This document shows, piece after piece, positions 39,283 through 52,173 of a stretch of DNA of 64,000 nt (its first letter is position 1; each line of letters opens with the position of its first letter). Origin of the DNA: Rutidosis leptorrhynchoides (lineage: Eukaryota > Streptophyta > Magnoliopsida > Asterales > Asteraceae). The translations under genes were made by a program, and so were the position numbers. Below the pieces are notes generated by a model that did not search any database, was not told the origin of the DNA, and saw only the letters and a list, made by a program, of their open reading frames with translations. Location: the NCBI RefSeq assembly GCF_046630445.1, contig NC_092338.1, positions 152,878,501 to 152,942,500 on the forward strand, given 5' to 3'.

Positions 39283-40678
39283 TTATATATTTATTTATTC
39301 ATAATTGTTCGTGAATCGTCGAGAGCAGTCGAAGGTCAATTGAATATATAAACATCGTTTTTAAAATTTTCTAAACTCAACTTTACATACATTGCTTATC
39401 GTATCGAAATCATATAAAGATTAAGTTTAAATTTAGTTAGAAATTCCCGTCGTCACACAGAATGCAGGAGAGGTACTATAAATTGGCCAGTTTTGCTCGA
39501 CACTCTCACACACTTTCACATTTCTTTTACTTTTCTGTGTAACTTATAATTTATATTTATATTATTATTATTATTAATATTATTATTATTAAGATTAATA
39601 TTATTATTAATCTTATGGTGAGAAGAATTATTATTAGTAGTATTATACATAAAATATTACGACGGAGTGGTGTCCGAGTGATTTCAAAAATGGTTTTTCG
39701 AGCGGGATAAAGCTAAGGAAATTATGGGTTATGGCTATGGAGGTTATGGGTATTGTTCAGGGGTATGCTTGTGAGGTTAATCTAGTGTTTATAATCTCCG
39801 TTGCGTCTACGTACTTTCCTGCAATATTGAGTCTCAATATTGATACGTGAGCACTCATATCTTATCTTTTATATATTAATAGTGTATCCCTGTCTAGTGC
39901 TCGAGTATATATGTTTATGCATACTTGTATGCTTTAATTTTATCGTTAGATAGTTTATGATGAATCACGAATGTGATAAATATGTTATTGATATAAGATA
40001 TATGATATGCATGTCGTTGGAAAGCTGTCGAAAAATTAATAACTTTTCATTTCGAAATCGTGTATTTTCGAGGAACGGATTAAAAGTTATGGTCAACTGA
40101 ATTATGATTAACATTAATTGAAATTGCTTTTGAATCTGCAATTGATATTTAAACAACTTATTTATAAGATTGATAAATTGGATTTTCAAATATTACTAAT
40201 CGAGTAAATGAATTTTTATATAAAGCACGTCTCATCTTGTTGAGCAATTGTCAAAGTTGACTGTCTTATCATGTTTTAAAGCTTTATAAACACTATAATC
40301 TGATTTTACAAGTATTGGGAAACTATATGAAATGTTAAAATATATTCAATTGCCATGATCATTCAAATATAATATAACTCCTGAAATAAATAATGTTTTG
40401 AGTTTGATAAACTATAAATTCGTTCAATTATCAAGACTTATACTATGTTAATAAATATGTATAGATTTAAAGATCATATTGGGTCAGGTTGACTTTTGAG
40501 ATGACTTTTGTTAACTTTTGCATGTCGATCTCGAGCATTAGGATTGTGATACACTATAACCCGAACTAGCTTGTTAGACATGTATTGACCAACATATGTT
40601 CTCTAGGTTGAGATCTACGATTATTTTGCATTTCGAGTTTCGATCACATTTCGGTGAATGACCTTATGTATTGCTAAG

Positions 40679-41194
40679 GTGAGTTTCATTTGCTCCCTTT
40701 TTAAATGCTTCTTAAATCTATATTTTTGGGCTGAGAACACATGCACTTTATTTTAAACGCAATGGATACAAGTACATACTAAATTCTACACTGAGTTTGA
40801 ACCGAAAATCCCTTAGCTTTGGTAACTAGTAACTGCCAGTTATAAGAACTGGTGGGTGTAAGTAGTTGTATATGGATCCATAGGGTTTGACATCCCCGTC
40901 CGTTCCAAGTATAGAGACCCTAGCCTGAACTATAAAGCGGACGTATGCTATTTGAGTTTAGTACACGTTGGTTTGCGTGTATTGTACATGTTGGTTGCAT
41001 GTATGTTAAAACAAGGGTACTTATTATATATACGTTAAGTTTAGTTACCAGGGTGCTCAATCTTGTAAAATATTTTGATAAACGTTTCGGGATGAAACAA
41101 TTGTGATCCACCTTTACATACAGATTATGCGCAACATTAAAACTATGAACTCACCAACCTTTGTGTTGACAATTTTAAGCATGTTTATTCTCAG
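40679..41194 (+). other. Putative leader intron in LTR F
   Basis: CTAAG|GTGAGTTTC to TTATTCTCAG|GTTCC, 516 bp. Confidence 0.5.
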
Positions 41195-41328
41195 GTTCCT
41201 AGAAGTCTTCCGCTATTTGCTTATACGTTATACAAGCTATGTGCATGGAGTCATACATATTTTATTCAAGAAAACGTTGCATTCACAAAATCATTACCAT
41301 GTATCCTATTTGGACTGCATTATCAACG

Positions 41329-44300
41329 TGTAACAACCCGACTTTTTTGACTTTTAATTATATTTATTTCTTTCACGAAACTGCGTATTTGTGCGTACTG
41401 TGTTAGATTATATTATGGGATCATTAATTATGTTAATTACTTGCGTTAATGCCTTACAATGTGTTTTTAAGTACTTAGTTACTTAACGTGATCCTTGATT
41501 TCATTTACGACCGTTAGTGTCACTTATTGATTAAAACGAGCTACGAACTTAGTACACGTTAAACTTTTGCCATAATATGGATATTATGGCTACGTAAACG
41601 TAATTGTTACTTATTAATGACAATTACTTGGTTTTATGGTTCCTTAATTATGCTTAAGTGTTTACTAAGGCTTACTAGTTACCTTAATGGACTTAACACC
41701 TTAATGGACTTTCATGGCCCAACCTACTCAACTTAAGTGGGCTAGTAATGGGTTAATTAGCCCATGTAATCATAATTAAGTCCATGAAATTAATAAGACA
41801 AGTATTATGCATGCTTATGTACCAAGGCTTGCATTATGTCTCAAACCACCCAACATGTCACCATCACCATGTACTACCACCATGAACCACACCACATGAG
41901 GCCAAATGGTCCCCCCTCCTTGTCCCTTGAACCGTCGGCCACCACCCCATCCCCACCAATTTTTCTTTTTTTTTCTTTTTCTTTCCTTGATAAATACTCA
42001 TACTTCACTTCATTCTCTCATTTTCATTTCATTCAAACACACACTCTTATCTCTACTTTCTCACTCTAAAATTTCTCTTAAATACTTGAAGAACTTGTAA
42101 GTTCTTAACTTCTTTTTCTTTCTTTTCTTACTTTAATTCATAGATCATTATCATCATGAACAAATATTCAAGTTTTATAACTTGAATCTTAATAACTTTT
42201 ATTGATTTAAACTTTGTTTTGAAAAGTTTTCAAGAACATGAAGGATTCAAGCTTCTTAGCTTTGAATCTTCATAATCTTGTTAGATCTAAGTTTATTTAC
42301 TTAAGATCTCTTTATTTATGTTTAAAGATCAAAACCCATGTTTATGATCTTCATGTAACTTGTAGATCCAACACTTTACTTTATGGATCTTCAAGAAAGT
42401 TTGAAATACAACCTTACTAGCTTGATGTTTCTACAAAAAGTTAAGATAAGATCAAAGTTTGTTAACTTATGATCTTCTTTTGTTTGTTGTATTTTAGATT
42501 TGTGACTTACGTTTTCAAGAAACAAAAGATGCAAGCTTGCTAGCTTGAGATCTCATAAATGTTGTTAGGAATCCAAGCTCTCCAGCTTAGGGTTTCATTT
42601 TTGTGTTTGATCTAAGTTGTGTAACTTATGATCTTCTACTTGGTTTAAACAAAAGTTCATTTGATTATGTTCATCTTACTTTACAAGATCTAAGTTTCAT
42701 AACTTATGGTTGTGTAAAAGTTGAAAGTCTAAGTGTTATGACTTAGGGTTTCACCAAGAACATGAGATCTAGAATTTTTAGTCTAAGGTCTTTAATATTT
42801 AGCTAAGATCTAAGTTCTATAGCTTAAGGTCTTGCTTATTTAGTTTGATTCAAAGTTTATAGCTTAATAGAACTTGTGATTTTGTTGAAACTATGAAATT
42901 GATGTAACTTCGGTTCATCATCTTGCTCAAACTCTTACATGAGTTGTATTTTGTTTCCTAGTCTTAACTTTGTGTGTTGATGGTTAAACCTTGGTTAAAG
43001 TGATTCTAAAACATCAAGAGTTGTACACTTGAGGCTTATACGCATCAAGGATGAGAACTGTGATGAGCATCAAACACCGAGAAACCCACCGGAGCACTTG
43101 CTTTCTATTTTTCAGGGTCTGATCAGGCTCCTGGGCTTCTGGAAAACTTGATTTCCAGATAGTTCGGTTCGAGTATATGACTTTTCGTTTAGGCCTCGCC
43201 TAAATCCGATGTACGATTTATGATTTATAGCCTTCCGAAAGTCACTACGCCCTTGTAACGTTGTGCTGAAATTTCTGACCTACTCGCATTTAAACCGTCG
43301 CCACGGTCAAACGAAGACGAGTTAGGTTCTAAAAATTGGTCAGCAGTTAGAGGACTCACATATGGAGTCATGGCCACTGGCCTCACATCATTTCAGTTTG
43401 TATAGAGGTCGTAGGAGCTGAACGAATTCAGCCTTTGTTTCGGTCTCTATTCTTGATTGAAAACTTACTTTACTTTTTACGTATGATGTTGATGATGATG
43501 ATACTTAAGACTTAACTTACGTACTTTTAAACCCTTTTGGGACGCTTTACTGACTTAGTAACTTTTGACCTAGGTTGAGGACCTTTCGGACCGACTTACT
43601 TGCTTACTTATCTCGTATCGACTTTTACCGCACTTTCACTGTGAGTTATAGCATCCCTTTTTTACTTCAACTATTTTTGGGACTGAGAATACATGCGCTT
43701 TTTATGTTTTACTTACTAGGCACGAGTACTTAAACTTTATATATGTGTGGGTTATATAATGGTATAAACTTTCCCCTTAGCTCGGTAACGTTTAGTCATT
43801 GGTTTTTGAACCGGTGAACGCGAATCTTAGATATGGATCCATAGGGTTTGACATCTCCACTCGGGCTAGTCGCGCTAGCATTTAACGGGTGTTTAATACT
43901 TCGTAGACTTACGCACTCGCTAAGTGTACTTTTAGGGGGTGATATTACGTTAAGTTAGTTACCAAGTGCCCACGGTTAAGCATATACTTTTCATACTGTT
44001 TTGAAATACGAAATCTCGTGGCCTACCTTGCATTACTGTTACAATTAAACTATAGCTCACCAACATTCGTGTTGACTTTTAAGCATGTTCTTCCTCAGGT
44101 GCTTAGACGTTTGATGCTTCCGCTGTATTAGTCTCGCTGTTAGACTTGCTGTGTAGACTCCCGCTGCTTTTGTTTAGAGATGTCTCTGCATGAAACTTTG
44201 AACTATGCTACTTTTGAACAATGAAATTGTAATGACCTTTGAGTCTCGTACTTATGTTATTGCTTTCTATTCGTAGAAGCACACTATCGTTTGTAAAACA

Positions 44301-44430
44301 TTTGACGTCGGTAAAGACGTTACCCCTTTTTATGAATGCAAACTTATTTTAAAACAGCATATAGTGTTTGACCTTGTAATGATCATGTTGTTGATGATCC
44401 GTACACGTTAATTTTGTACGGGGCGTCACA
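41329..44430 (+). repeat. Solo LTR of family C (3102 bp)
   Basis: TGTAACAACCCGAC to GGGGCGTCACA, with 5-bp duplication CAACG at 41324-41328 and 44431-44435. Matches the minus-strand LTR at 23864-26791. No primer-binding site or interior follows, so it is the product of LTR-LTR recombination. Confidence 0.95.
43641..44098 (+). other. Putative leader intron in solo family-C LTR
   Basis: ACT|GTGAGTTATAGC to TTCCTCAG|GTGC, 458 bp. Confidence 0.45.
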
Positions 44431-44642
44431 CAACGGATGTAGTATTGTAAACTATTATTCACGGTGATTGTCTATATGTAGAAATCATCAAACGTCAAAA
44501 ACCTTGGAATTTGATATTCAATTATGGTGTTCCTTTTTAAAAGAATGCAATGTTTACAAAACGTATCATGTAGAGGTCAGTACCTTACTGTGAAATCGTT
44601 GAATGATGTATTCGTCCAAAGGGATTTGGATGGATCGTCACA

Positions 44643-46150
44643 ATTACAGTCAAAGATAATAAAGAAGTGGGTTCCACGTAGGCATTAGCAATAAATATCA
44701 ATAATGTAATATATCTAGTGTGTGGGCCATGTAGGCCATAGTCATAAATGTGTTTGTTAAGTGTGTAGGCCATGTGGGCCATAGAAATCAATAAAGTAGT
44801 CGAACGTGTACGGTTTGTATTTAAAGTAGTCTAAGTGCTCGGCTTTAACAATCACGTCTTGAAGACTAAGGTGGTGTTTGTTTTTTAGTTTGAAGACCTT
44901 ATTATGTCTTATGTCTGCAGGCGGGCAGACATTTTAATTTCAGATCGTTTGTTTTTTCGCAGACAAAAGACAAAATAAGATCTTAATTTGTCTTCCAAAT
45001 AGAAGCTATAGAATATTGTTTCTACTTTCAAAAGCTGTTTTCACATGAACATTCTTATCAACCATCACTCTCTAATCTCTATCTCTCTCACCTTCCAACC
45101 TACCTTCCATTCACAGCCACTTATCTCCGTCACCTCCTTACCCCGTCACCTCCATCAACTCCGGCAGCAGCACGACCTTCTCCGGCCCACACTACTCACC
45201 AAATCAATGGAATTAGAACACAAGTTGTGAAGAGTCCTATTCGAAACTTACAAACAAGCGATTTATATAACGACAATCATATTCATAGTTGAATCCACTT
45301 ACTCTGTAAATCAAAACATTTTATCGATCAATAACACCCCACATATGCAAAAACATAATTGACGAGGTGCTAATAAGTAGCTTGATTAAAGTGATTGAGA
45401 TGCTCGAGCAGTGATTGTATATATTATTTTGAACTAATACGGAGTACTACGTATCTTTCTTAAAAAATTGATAAATGGGTACTGTTGCCTTTAAACTAGA
45501 ATAGAGGAGAAAGAAAGAAGACAAGAAGATATAAGATGAGGTCTCAAACTTATCCACGTATTCATTTTTATTTGTTTTTGATTATTTCCTACATAAATTC
45601 ATTTTTACATATTTATACGGAGTAATAATATAAAGTTGTAACTGTATTTGGAAAAGATTTTTTAATTAGGCAATAAATTTAATTTTTACGTGTGTACATT
45701 TTAATTTGACAATTTTAATTTTTAGATAAAAACGGAAGGATAGAATAATTTGGTATTTAAAATTTTGGCAGACATAAAAACAAACAGTCTTTAATCTTCG
45801 TCATACAGATCTTCAGACCACATCTTTTTTACAGACATGGTCCGCAGATCTTCAGACAAAAACATCTTAAAAAACAAACAGCACCTAATATTAGTGGTTG
45901 GATCTCAGGACATCTGTAAATAATATCAAGGCTCCTCTATATAAGGAGACCTCAGTTGTATTATATTCTCATATTGTATTTGATAATAAATCTCATTGGT
46001 TTTCTCTGTTGAGTCTTTTAGATTTTGAATAGCAGAGCTATCGTCGTTAAGTCCTAACGGATTCCGAGTAGCGACATCTATCCCTGAAGTAGACACATCA
46101 TTCAATATATATATCCACATATCCAGAATACGATTGTATTCAACACATAG
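44643..46150 (+). repeat. Probable copia LTR fragment interrupted by a MITE
   Basis: Downstream part has CTCTATATAAGGAGA (near 45935), a classic copia LTR TATA context, then a short leader. The upstream part is cut by LTR F. Ends not resolved. Confidence 0.35.
44870..45885. mobile_element. PIF/Harbinger-type MITE (1016 bp)
   Basis: Terminal inverted repeats GGTGGTGTTTGTTTTTTA / GGTGCTGTTTGTTTTTTA and flanking TAA on both sides (44867-44869, 45886-45888). Subterminal CAGAC/GTCTG words are repeated. No transposase frame; the 61-codon frame at 45045 has no domain. Confidence 0.75.
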
Positions 46151-47389
46151 AATTAATTCTCTGCATTTCATATTGCAATTACCGAACAATAAGGAACTCC
46201 ACATCTTTCATACATTAAATTCCCTGCAGCATCATGAATCCTTTATATTTCAATTTCTATACGTCAACTAGTTCATTAAATACATATTAATAAATATCAG
46301 CATGAACTATCCGTATGTCAGTTATAAGAATTATATTATCATTACTATCTGGATCCTCACGATCCATTACTAAATCAAATGAAAGCAACAATCCGCATCA
46401 ACGTGACTGTAAATCATCTTATGTATGAACTGATAGGAATTTCATTGTTCACTTTCAGTCATATTTATGTAAATATCAGTCAGTGAACTTTTATGGGTGT
46501 TGTAAATTTGCTAAGTTTACTACTACGCATTTTCTGTTCATATAAGATGGCAATATTAGTATTATACAAAATAGTCAGTAGCAATGCACAATGTCGTTAA
46601 AAACTGATTAATATTCAATGATATTACTTTTACGACAAAGGCCATTCAAGTTTACTGAACACTTGCATAAATTGGATAATATTGTGATGGTTTAAGTAAT
46701 GCATTCGAATAAGCAACAATTATAAAGCAACACATGACCAACATCATTTAAAAAATAAGGTAATTATAAATCCATTATGAAAAAAAAGCTAACATAAAAC
46801 AATACTAACAATATCAAAAAACAACACGATTTAGTAAAAGCATTCCAACAGTTTGATTTAATATTAATGTTACAGATACTGTTATGTTTGATGAATTGGT
46901 TGCTCCATCAGTAGTTAGTACGCTTAGTTTTCGGCAGTCTATTGTATGCATTGTCCGTGTTGAAATTCATGGTATGCTTAATTGTATGTATTTACTTATA
47001 TTGCTTATATTCACTGATTATTCTCACATGTTGCTCTTAGTTAATAATTAATAGCTATTTATATTAACTGTTTTTTTTTTTAATTTGTTTGTTTATAGTA
47101 AGCACATGTATGTATTTTGTATTTCTTTAGGTTATAGCTTGATAGTGTAAGCAGTGGCGATTCTAGGATGAGAACTCAATGGGGTCACGAAATTTTTTTC
47201 CAACACTAATTATATTTAAATACTATATTGGCAGTTTTTTTACCTTCAAAAAACTACAAAATCAGAAAATATATTGTGTTCGAGTAGTTAAATTTAGTCG
47301 TGTCCTGTATATGATCAAGCATAGATCTGCAACTATGGTATAGGTACACTTGAATCAACGAAAGAGGGGTTTTAGGGGTCAACGACATC
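46151..47389. other. Unassigned intergenic DNA
   Basis: No gene, RNA or clear repeat boundary recognised. A GTGGCGATTCTAGGATG string near 47155 resembles one common in plant repeats but no paired end was found. Confidence 0.4.
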
Positions 47390-48620
47390 AACACTCCGGT
47401 CCGGTTACCGTGATAACCCGAATTGAGATGATGATCTCGAGAAGGTGGTCGATGGTTGAAGGTCGTCCGGTTGAGTCGGGTAGCTTGGGCTGTGAGGAAA
47501 AAATTCTATGAAGGCAAAAAACTCTAAAAGTGTTGTTGAAAGGTGAGAGGATGATGCAGAGAGAGTTAGACTGAGAAAGATAAGATACAATGAGAAAGAT
47601 AAGATGGATAAATGGGTGGGGAGACTCCTCTATTTATAGAGGAGGAATTAGGGTTTAAGAGAGGTTCATGGGCTTTTCCTATGCCAAGACCAAGTACAAG
47701 CTCAAGACCAAGCTTGATAGGCTACGCACATCAACAAGTCCCTCAACTTCGGTATGATATATTGAAGATATATCATGTCGAACTTATAAATGTGCCGCCG
47801 CCATGAATCAAGGAGCGTCCTTGTATCAACTTGTAATGAAGTGTGAGTGCGTGACGTGCTTCAGCGGAACATGTGCCATGTTGCGATGTGTCGCGCCACC
47901 ATGCGCCACATGATACGGGCGCGCGCGTATTGAAGTAGTCAATCATTTCACGTGCCCCAATCGTCATATTTTATTACGCAACGCTTAGTCGTAACGTGCA
48001 TCTTAGGTATATGCACGATCTTTGGGTTTTGTCCTGTCTTGCCATCAAAGAAAGTGGGATTTAAGGGTTTTTTTATTTAAATCTCCGGTCCGATGCACCG
48101 TGAATAACCCAATGTGAGATGATGATCTTAGCCGAGGTGGTTAAATATAACCCACCGTCATTTGGGGTAGCGGTATCGATGACTCGTTGGGAAGTGTTAG
48201 GATTTATGTTCAAGGAACGCTACCTGACACTGCTAAAAATCAACCCTGAAGCTATGAGGATTCTGGTTAAGACGGGTTATTCTCTTGATGGTGATGATCT
48301 CATAATCTCGGGATACTACGGTTTGAAGTCCTGCAATTGTTCGATGCGTACCGTAAGATTTATCGCTAGCGTGCTACTATCAATGTGTAAATTCCATAAT
48401 CACTTAGCCCTGGTAGTGAGTGATACACCTAAAACGTATGTCGATAAGTATATCTGATGCCTCTTAGTTGTCAGGGCTTTTGCAGAAGTCGCGTGTGATG
48501 CGCATGCGTGGGGTGTGTGGATATGTGCATCATTATATGCCTAAGAATTAGTCTGATAGGTTATGCAAACCATCAAGTCCCCCAGGTTCGATACAATCTG
48601 GATTTGCTTATGTCAACTAT
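47390..48620 (+). repeat. Two diverged direct repeats with palindromic TATA
   Basis: Unit 1 (about 47390-47770) and unit 2 (about 48075-48620) share CTCCGGTCCG...ACCGTGA, GAGATGATGATCT and GATAGGCTACGCA...AAGTCCC / GATAGGTTATGCA...AAGTCCC, offset by about 690-840 bp. Unit 1 has a 20-bp palindrome around a TATA box (47625-47644). The 112-codon frame at 48119-48457 overlaps unit 2 and resembles no family I know. Confidence 0.5.
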
Positions 48621-49259
48621 CTTTCCATTGTCATCCACTATGTTTACCTTGTTGTTATACCAAACAAGGTTTTCCATAGCAAATATCAACTTGTTAATGT
48701 GTTTGTTATAGTATTTAGCGATTCTTTAATGGCTTCAAGTCTGGGTGCGGTGTTTCTAAGTCTCGTGGTAGTGTAGCCTTCGTCTTCTTGCAGTCTTGTG
48801 GTGACGTAGTTTTTTTCTTCGTGCCACACTCTGGTCCCTGCATGAGTATTTTATGGTGCGTCATTATTACTTGCGTGCGGCAGTTGATACCTTCTTCTAG
48901 GTTTCACAACTATTCCCAAATGTTGTGTTGATTCTTTGTCAGGTTACCTTTGATGCGCTAGCATGTTCCTTTTGGTAATGCATCATTGCACGGGCATGAG
49001 CGATTTCCAAAGCTCGCTAATAGGCTCCATTATTGTGCCCGGATGTCATCATGACCTCTCGTTGAACCACGTATGATGCGTATGCATGAGACGTGCGTTC
49101 ATGTGCAGTAGTGAGCATCATCACTCTATATGACCTTAAATAGACAATGCATGATGCGCATGAATGAGAAGGACTCTGAGTAGTCGATCCCATAAGTCTG
49201 AGTATACCCCTTTGCCACGAGTCGTGCTTTATATCTTTCAATCGTGCCATCTAGTTTGT
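48621..49259. other. Unassigned intergenic DNA
   Basis: No gene or repeat recognised; a few GATGCGNATGC strings recur (48496, 49073, 49151). Confidence 0.4.
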
Positions 49260-50620
49260 GTTTTACAGTAAACAATCAGCTACATCCTACTGATTTCTTT
49301 TCTTTAGGAATTGTACATGTCTCCCATGTATCACTTCCATTTCTGCTTCCATTGTGTTCTTCCAATTCTCTGATTTCAGTGCTTGTTCAACGGTAGTTGG
49401 GATTTCTTCAGAATATATTGCAGAGTTGAATTTTTGAGCTTCTTTTGATAGGTTCTCTTGAGCTATATTTGCCATCGAATATCTTGATATGAGAGCTTCT
49501 CTTTTGGGATCATATATTTTAGGTGGAATTCCCCTGTTAGCTCTTAGAGGAAGGATATATCATTCATTTGATTTATTTTGACGCTCTTGGGCTGGTTCAA
49601 CTTGATTTGAACTTTCATCTTAAATTTGTTGAGTTGAACTTTCTAATCCGTCTAGAACATCTCAGTGAGTTGATTTCCGACTTGAACTTTATGGTTCTTC
49701 TGGAATATCTCGTTGAGTTGATTTAGTATGATTTGAATTTTGTGGTTCTTCTTGTGTTGTAGTTTCTTGCAGCATTTCTGTTTCTCGTGATGGCTTGGTA
49801 ATGTGAATGATTTCTTTTGATGAATGAATCCTTTCCAACCAACTCACAGTGTCATTAGTATCAATCTCTCACTCACTTGTGTGTTGGGTATGTTGGGTGC
49901 TATAATAAGATTAAGTTTTAAGAAAGTCACAATTCATTGTAGTGAGCATGTGACGTTTTTTGGGACTATAACATCGATACCCTTTCTACTATACCCCATA
50001 CCCAATAAAAACGCATTTTTAAGTACATGTGCCTAGTTTAAAATCGTTCATTTAACAAACACGAAATAATCAAATATCCTAGGTTTGAGGGTAAGATTAG
50101 ATGGGAGTACATGGAATTTGGATAAAGCTTGAAGAGGAATTTGAAGATCAAAAACTTGGGTCGGAAGTCGGTTTATAAGATAAGTTGCTCTGACAAGTGC
50201 TTTTGGCTAAAAAGATCTCGGAACAATGGATTCAATTAATAAAGCCCGAGTCATTTCTAACAGTATACAATTTTTTCACCCAGCTACCCCTATTTGTTCA
50301 GGCGTATGAGCACACGATGTTTGATGGATAATTCCCATTTCTTGACAAAATAGTTTCATAGAGGTACTAACGAATTCTTCTCCATTACCAGATCGTAAAA
50401 TTTGAATATCTTTGTGAAACTGAGTTTGGGTCAATTTATAAAATAACGAAATTTTTTCAAAAACTTCGAATTTATTTGTCAAGAAATAGGTCCATGTCAT
50501 TCGGTACACTCATCAATAAGGAGTAAAAAAATATCGCGAGTTTTTTCCCCATCAATTTGTACTGGTCCCCACACACCCGAGTGAATTAAAGAAAACGTAA
50601 CATTTTTCCTGATATTATTA
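49260..50620 (-). pseudogene. Ty1/copia pol remnant (integrase to start of RT)
   Basis: Minus strand, in element order: HSGVWGPVQIDGEKTR (near 50590), then a 1-nt loss, then TWTYFLTNKFEVF, FHKDIQILRSGNGEEF and GIIHQTSCAHTPEQIGVAG (to 50276): the copia integrase core. Next comes a low-complexity linker and, at 49475-49287, PTTVEQALKSENWKNTMEAE, the entry to copia RT. Both catalytic Asp positions of the integrase (usual HSDVWGP and SDNG) read Gly. Many stops; no function. Confidence 0.85.
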
Positions 50621-51100
50621 GGTTTAAAAGTAAGTTGATGGCTTGTTGCTAAAATAAAGGTTTCGCAAGTCAATACGAAATTTGGTGGAAATTATTTTGG
50701 AAAAATAATATTTAAATAACATGCAGATGGGTGACTCAACCTTCTATGTCATAATCAAGCTTCTCTATCAGGTTTTCCGTCTCTTGTCGATTTTAGGGAT
50801 GAACCACTGCTTATCCAATCGATTCTTGAGGTGCCATTGCTGGTAACTTTATTGTTTTCGCCGATCGAAACTGATGTCGCCACCGCTCTGCTACGGTGGT
50901 TGGTAATGATGGTTTCTATTTATGTTTTTTCTGATGAACCCAACCTTCTCTATTTATTGGTTCTTTCAGGTACACTTTGTTTTGTTTAAGAAGATTGGCT
51001 ACCGTCTTCGAACATGGCGGCCACTCATTTAGTAAATGAATGTAGCTAAAAAGTGATTGCTTTGATTCTAGGATTAGCAAACCTCAAACTCTAATATCAT
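50621..51100 (-). other. Decayed 5' part of the copia element
   Basis: No readable frame. Next to the LTR, the minus strand TGATATTAGAGTTTGAGG resembles a mutated Met-tRNA primer-binding site. Confidence 0.45.
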
Positions 51101-51600
51101 GTAAACAACTGAATAGGAAAAGTACTTATCTTTCTCATTAAAATAAATTGAATTTGTGGTTTACATGTTCAAGTGTGACACATAATTATACATGAAAAGA
51201 CTAACGGCTAAAGATATGTAAGGCAAGGAGCCTTTAGTAACAAGGAAATAATACAATATTGAGGTAAGTATTGAATCCTGATGAGGTTGCCGTAGGAACC
51301 TTTCAAATGTTTGAGAGTTGCTAGCTGTAATTGTTGTAATAATATTTATTTCTAACAGATTTTTGAGTTCGTTTTTATCGTCTTCATATTTCGTAGCGCA
51401 CTTTTTACTTTGTGGATTGTTTTTTCTTAATTTTTTTTTACTTTGTGGATTGTTTTTTCTTAATTTATGTTTCAGTTTAGGTAAGATGAGGTTTGGTAAA
51501 GATATCTCGTATGCTAGTCGCTTTCTAGGTACAAACTTCATCAGATTATCTTTCGTATCTCTTGAATCTCTCGTAGCTCTTGTTGAATTATTTTTTTTTT
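51101..51600 (-). repeat. Probable copia 5' LTR fragment
   Basis: Minus strand ends in TTCAGTTGTTTACA at 51101, directly before the primer-binding-site-like sequence. Upper boundary not resolved. Contains a 30-bp tandem duplication (ACTTTGTGGATTGTTTTTTC, twice, 51409-51465). The 126-codon minus frame here has no recognisable domain. Confidence 0.4.
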
Positions 51601-52173
51601 AAACGTTTTTTTCGTTCTCATAAAAGTTTTCGTCATTTTTACTATAAAAAAAAAAACACTTGTTATTCATTCTTCAAGTTTTTGCAGCATCCAGCCCTCC
51701 TGCGTGGCTGCCTTTAAACTCTCTGTCTGTTTTACGCCACAAGATCGATTAATTATTAAAGAAAATAAAAAGATGCAAGACATATTTAATTTCTATACCG
51801 ACCAACGTCACTGGTTACGTATTCCCGTTCCTCATTGATTGTTTCACGTTCACATCCTCACATACGTATTTCATTTCTACCAAAATTATTATTTTATGGT
51901 TATTATTAATGATTAATGATAATATTATATATTAATGTTAATATTAAATATTAATATTAATATTAAATATTGATATTAATTGAAAGAAAGGACAATTATA
52001 CATGGAAAATACATGTCATGATAATAATTTATTATTGTTTCATATATAGTTATCGTTGAACTACGATAGTATAGTAATTAGCAGCTCAACTACAACCTTT
52101 GACTTAATTACTTAACAAATCAAAAAAGAACAATCACAACAACAACGTACAACTCTTAATCAACACATACTAA
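51601..52173. other. Intergenic DNA downstream of the GST gene
   Basis: AT-rich, with ATTAATATTAA-type repeats at 51905-51980. No gene seen; should hold the GST 3' untranslated region. Confidence 0.4.

Larger units (their letters stand above)
39458..44642 (+). repeat. End of a long plus-strand LTR ('F'), interrupted by a solo LTR
   Basis: Continues from 41328 to 44431 around the solo LTR and ends GGATGGATCGTCACA at 44642. Its 3' part parallels the LARD LTR end (ATGCAATGTTTACAAAACG, ATGTAGAGGTCA). A TATA box (ACTATAAATTGG) lies near 39477. No primer-binding site follows, so it is either a 3' LTR or a solo LTR; its 5' part should lie beyond LTR E. Confidence 0.65.

Noticed and set aside
47155-47200. 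GTGGCGATTCTAGGATG string as a transposon end
   Set aside because: Resembles a string common at plant repeat ends, but I found no matching inverted end or target-site duplication.
48119-48457. 112-codon plus-strand frame as a small gene
   Set aside because: No recognisable domain, overlaps a diverged repeat, no clear promoter or introns. Left as part of the repeat.
51161-51541. 126-codon minus frame with a KKLRKNNPQSK repeat as a gene
   Set aside because: The repeat is a 30-bp tandem duplication in a probable copia LTR; no domain.
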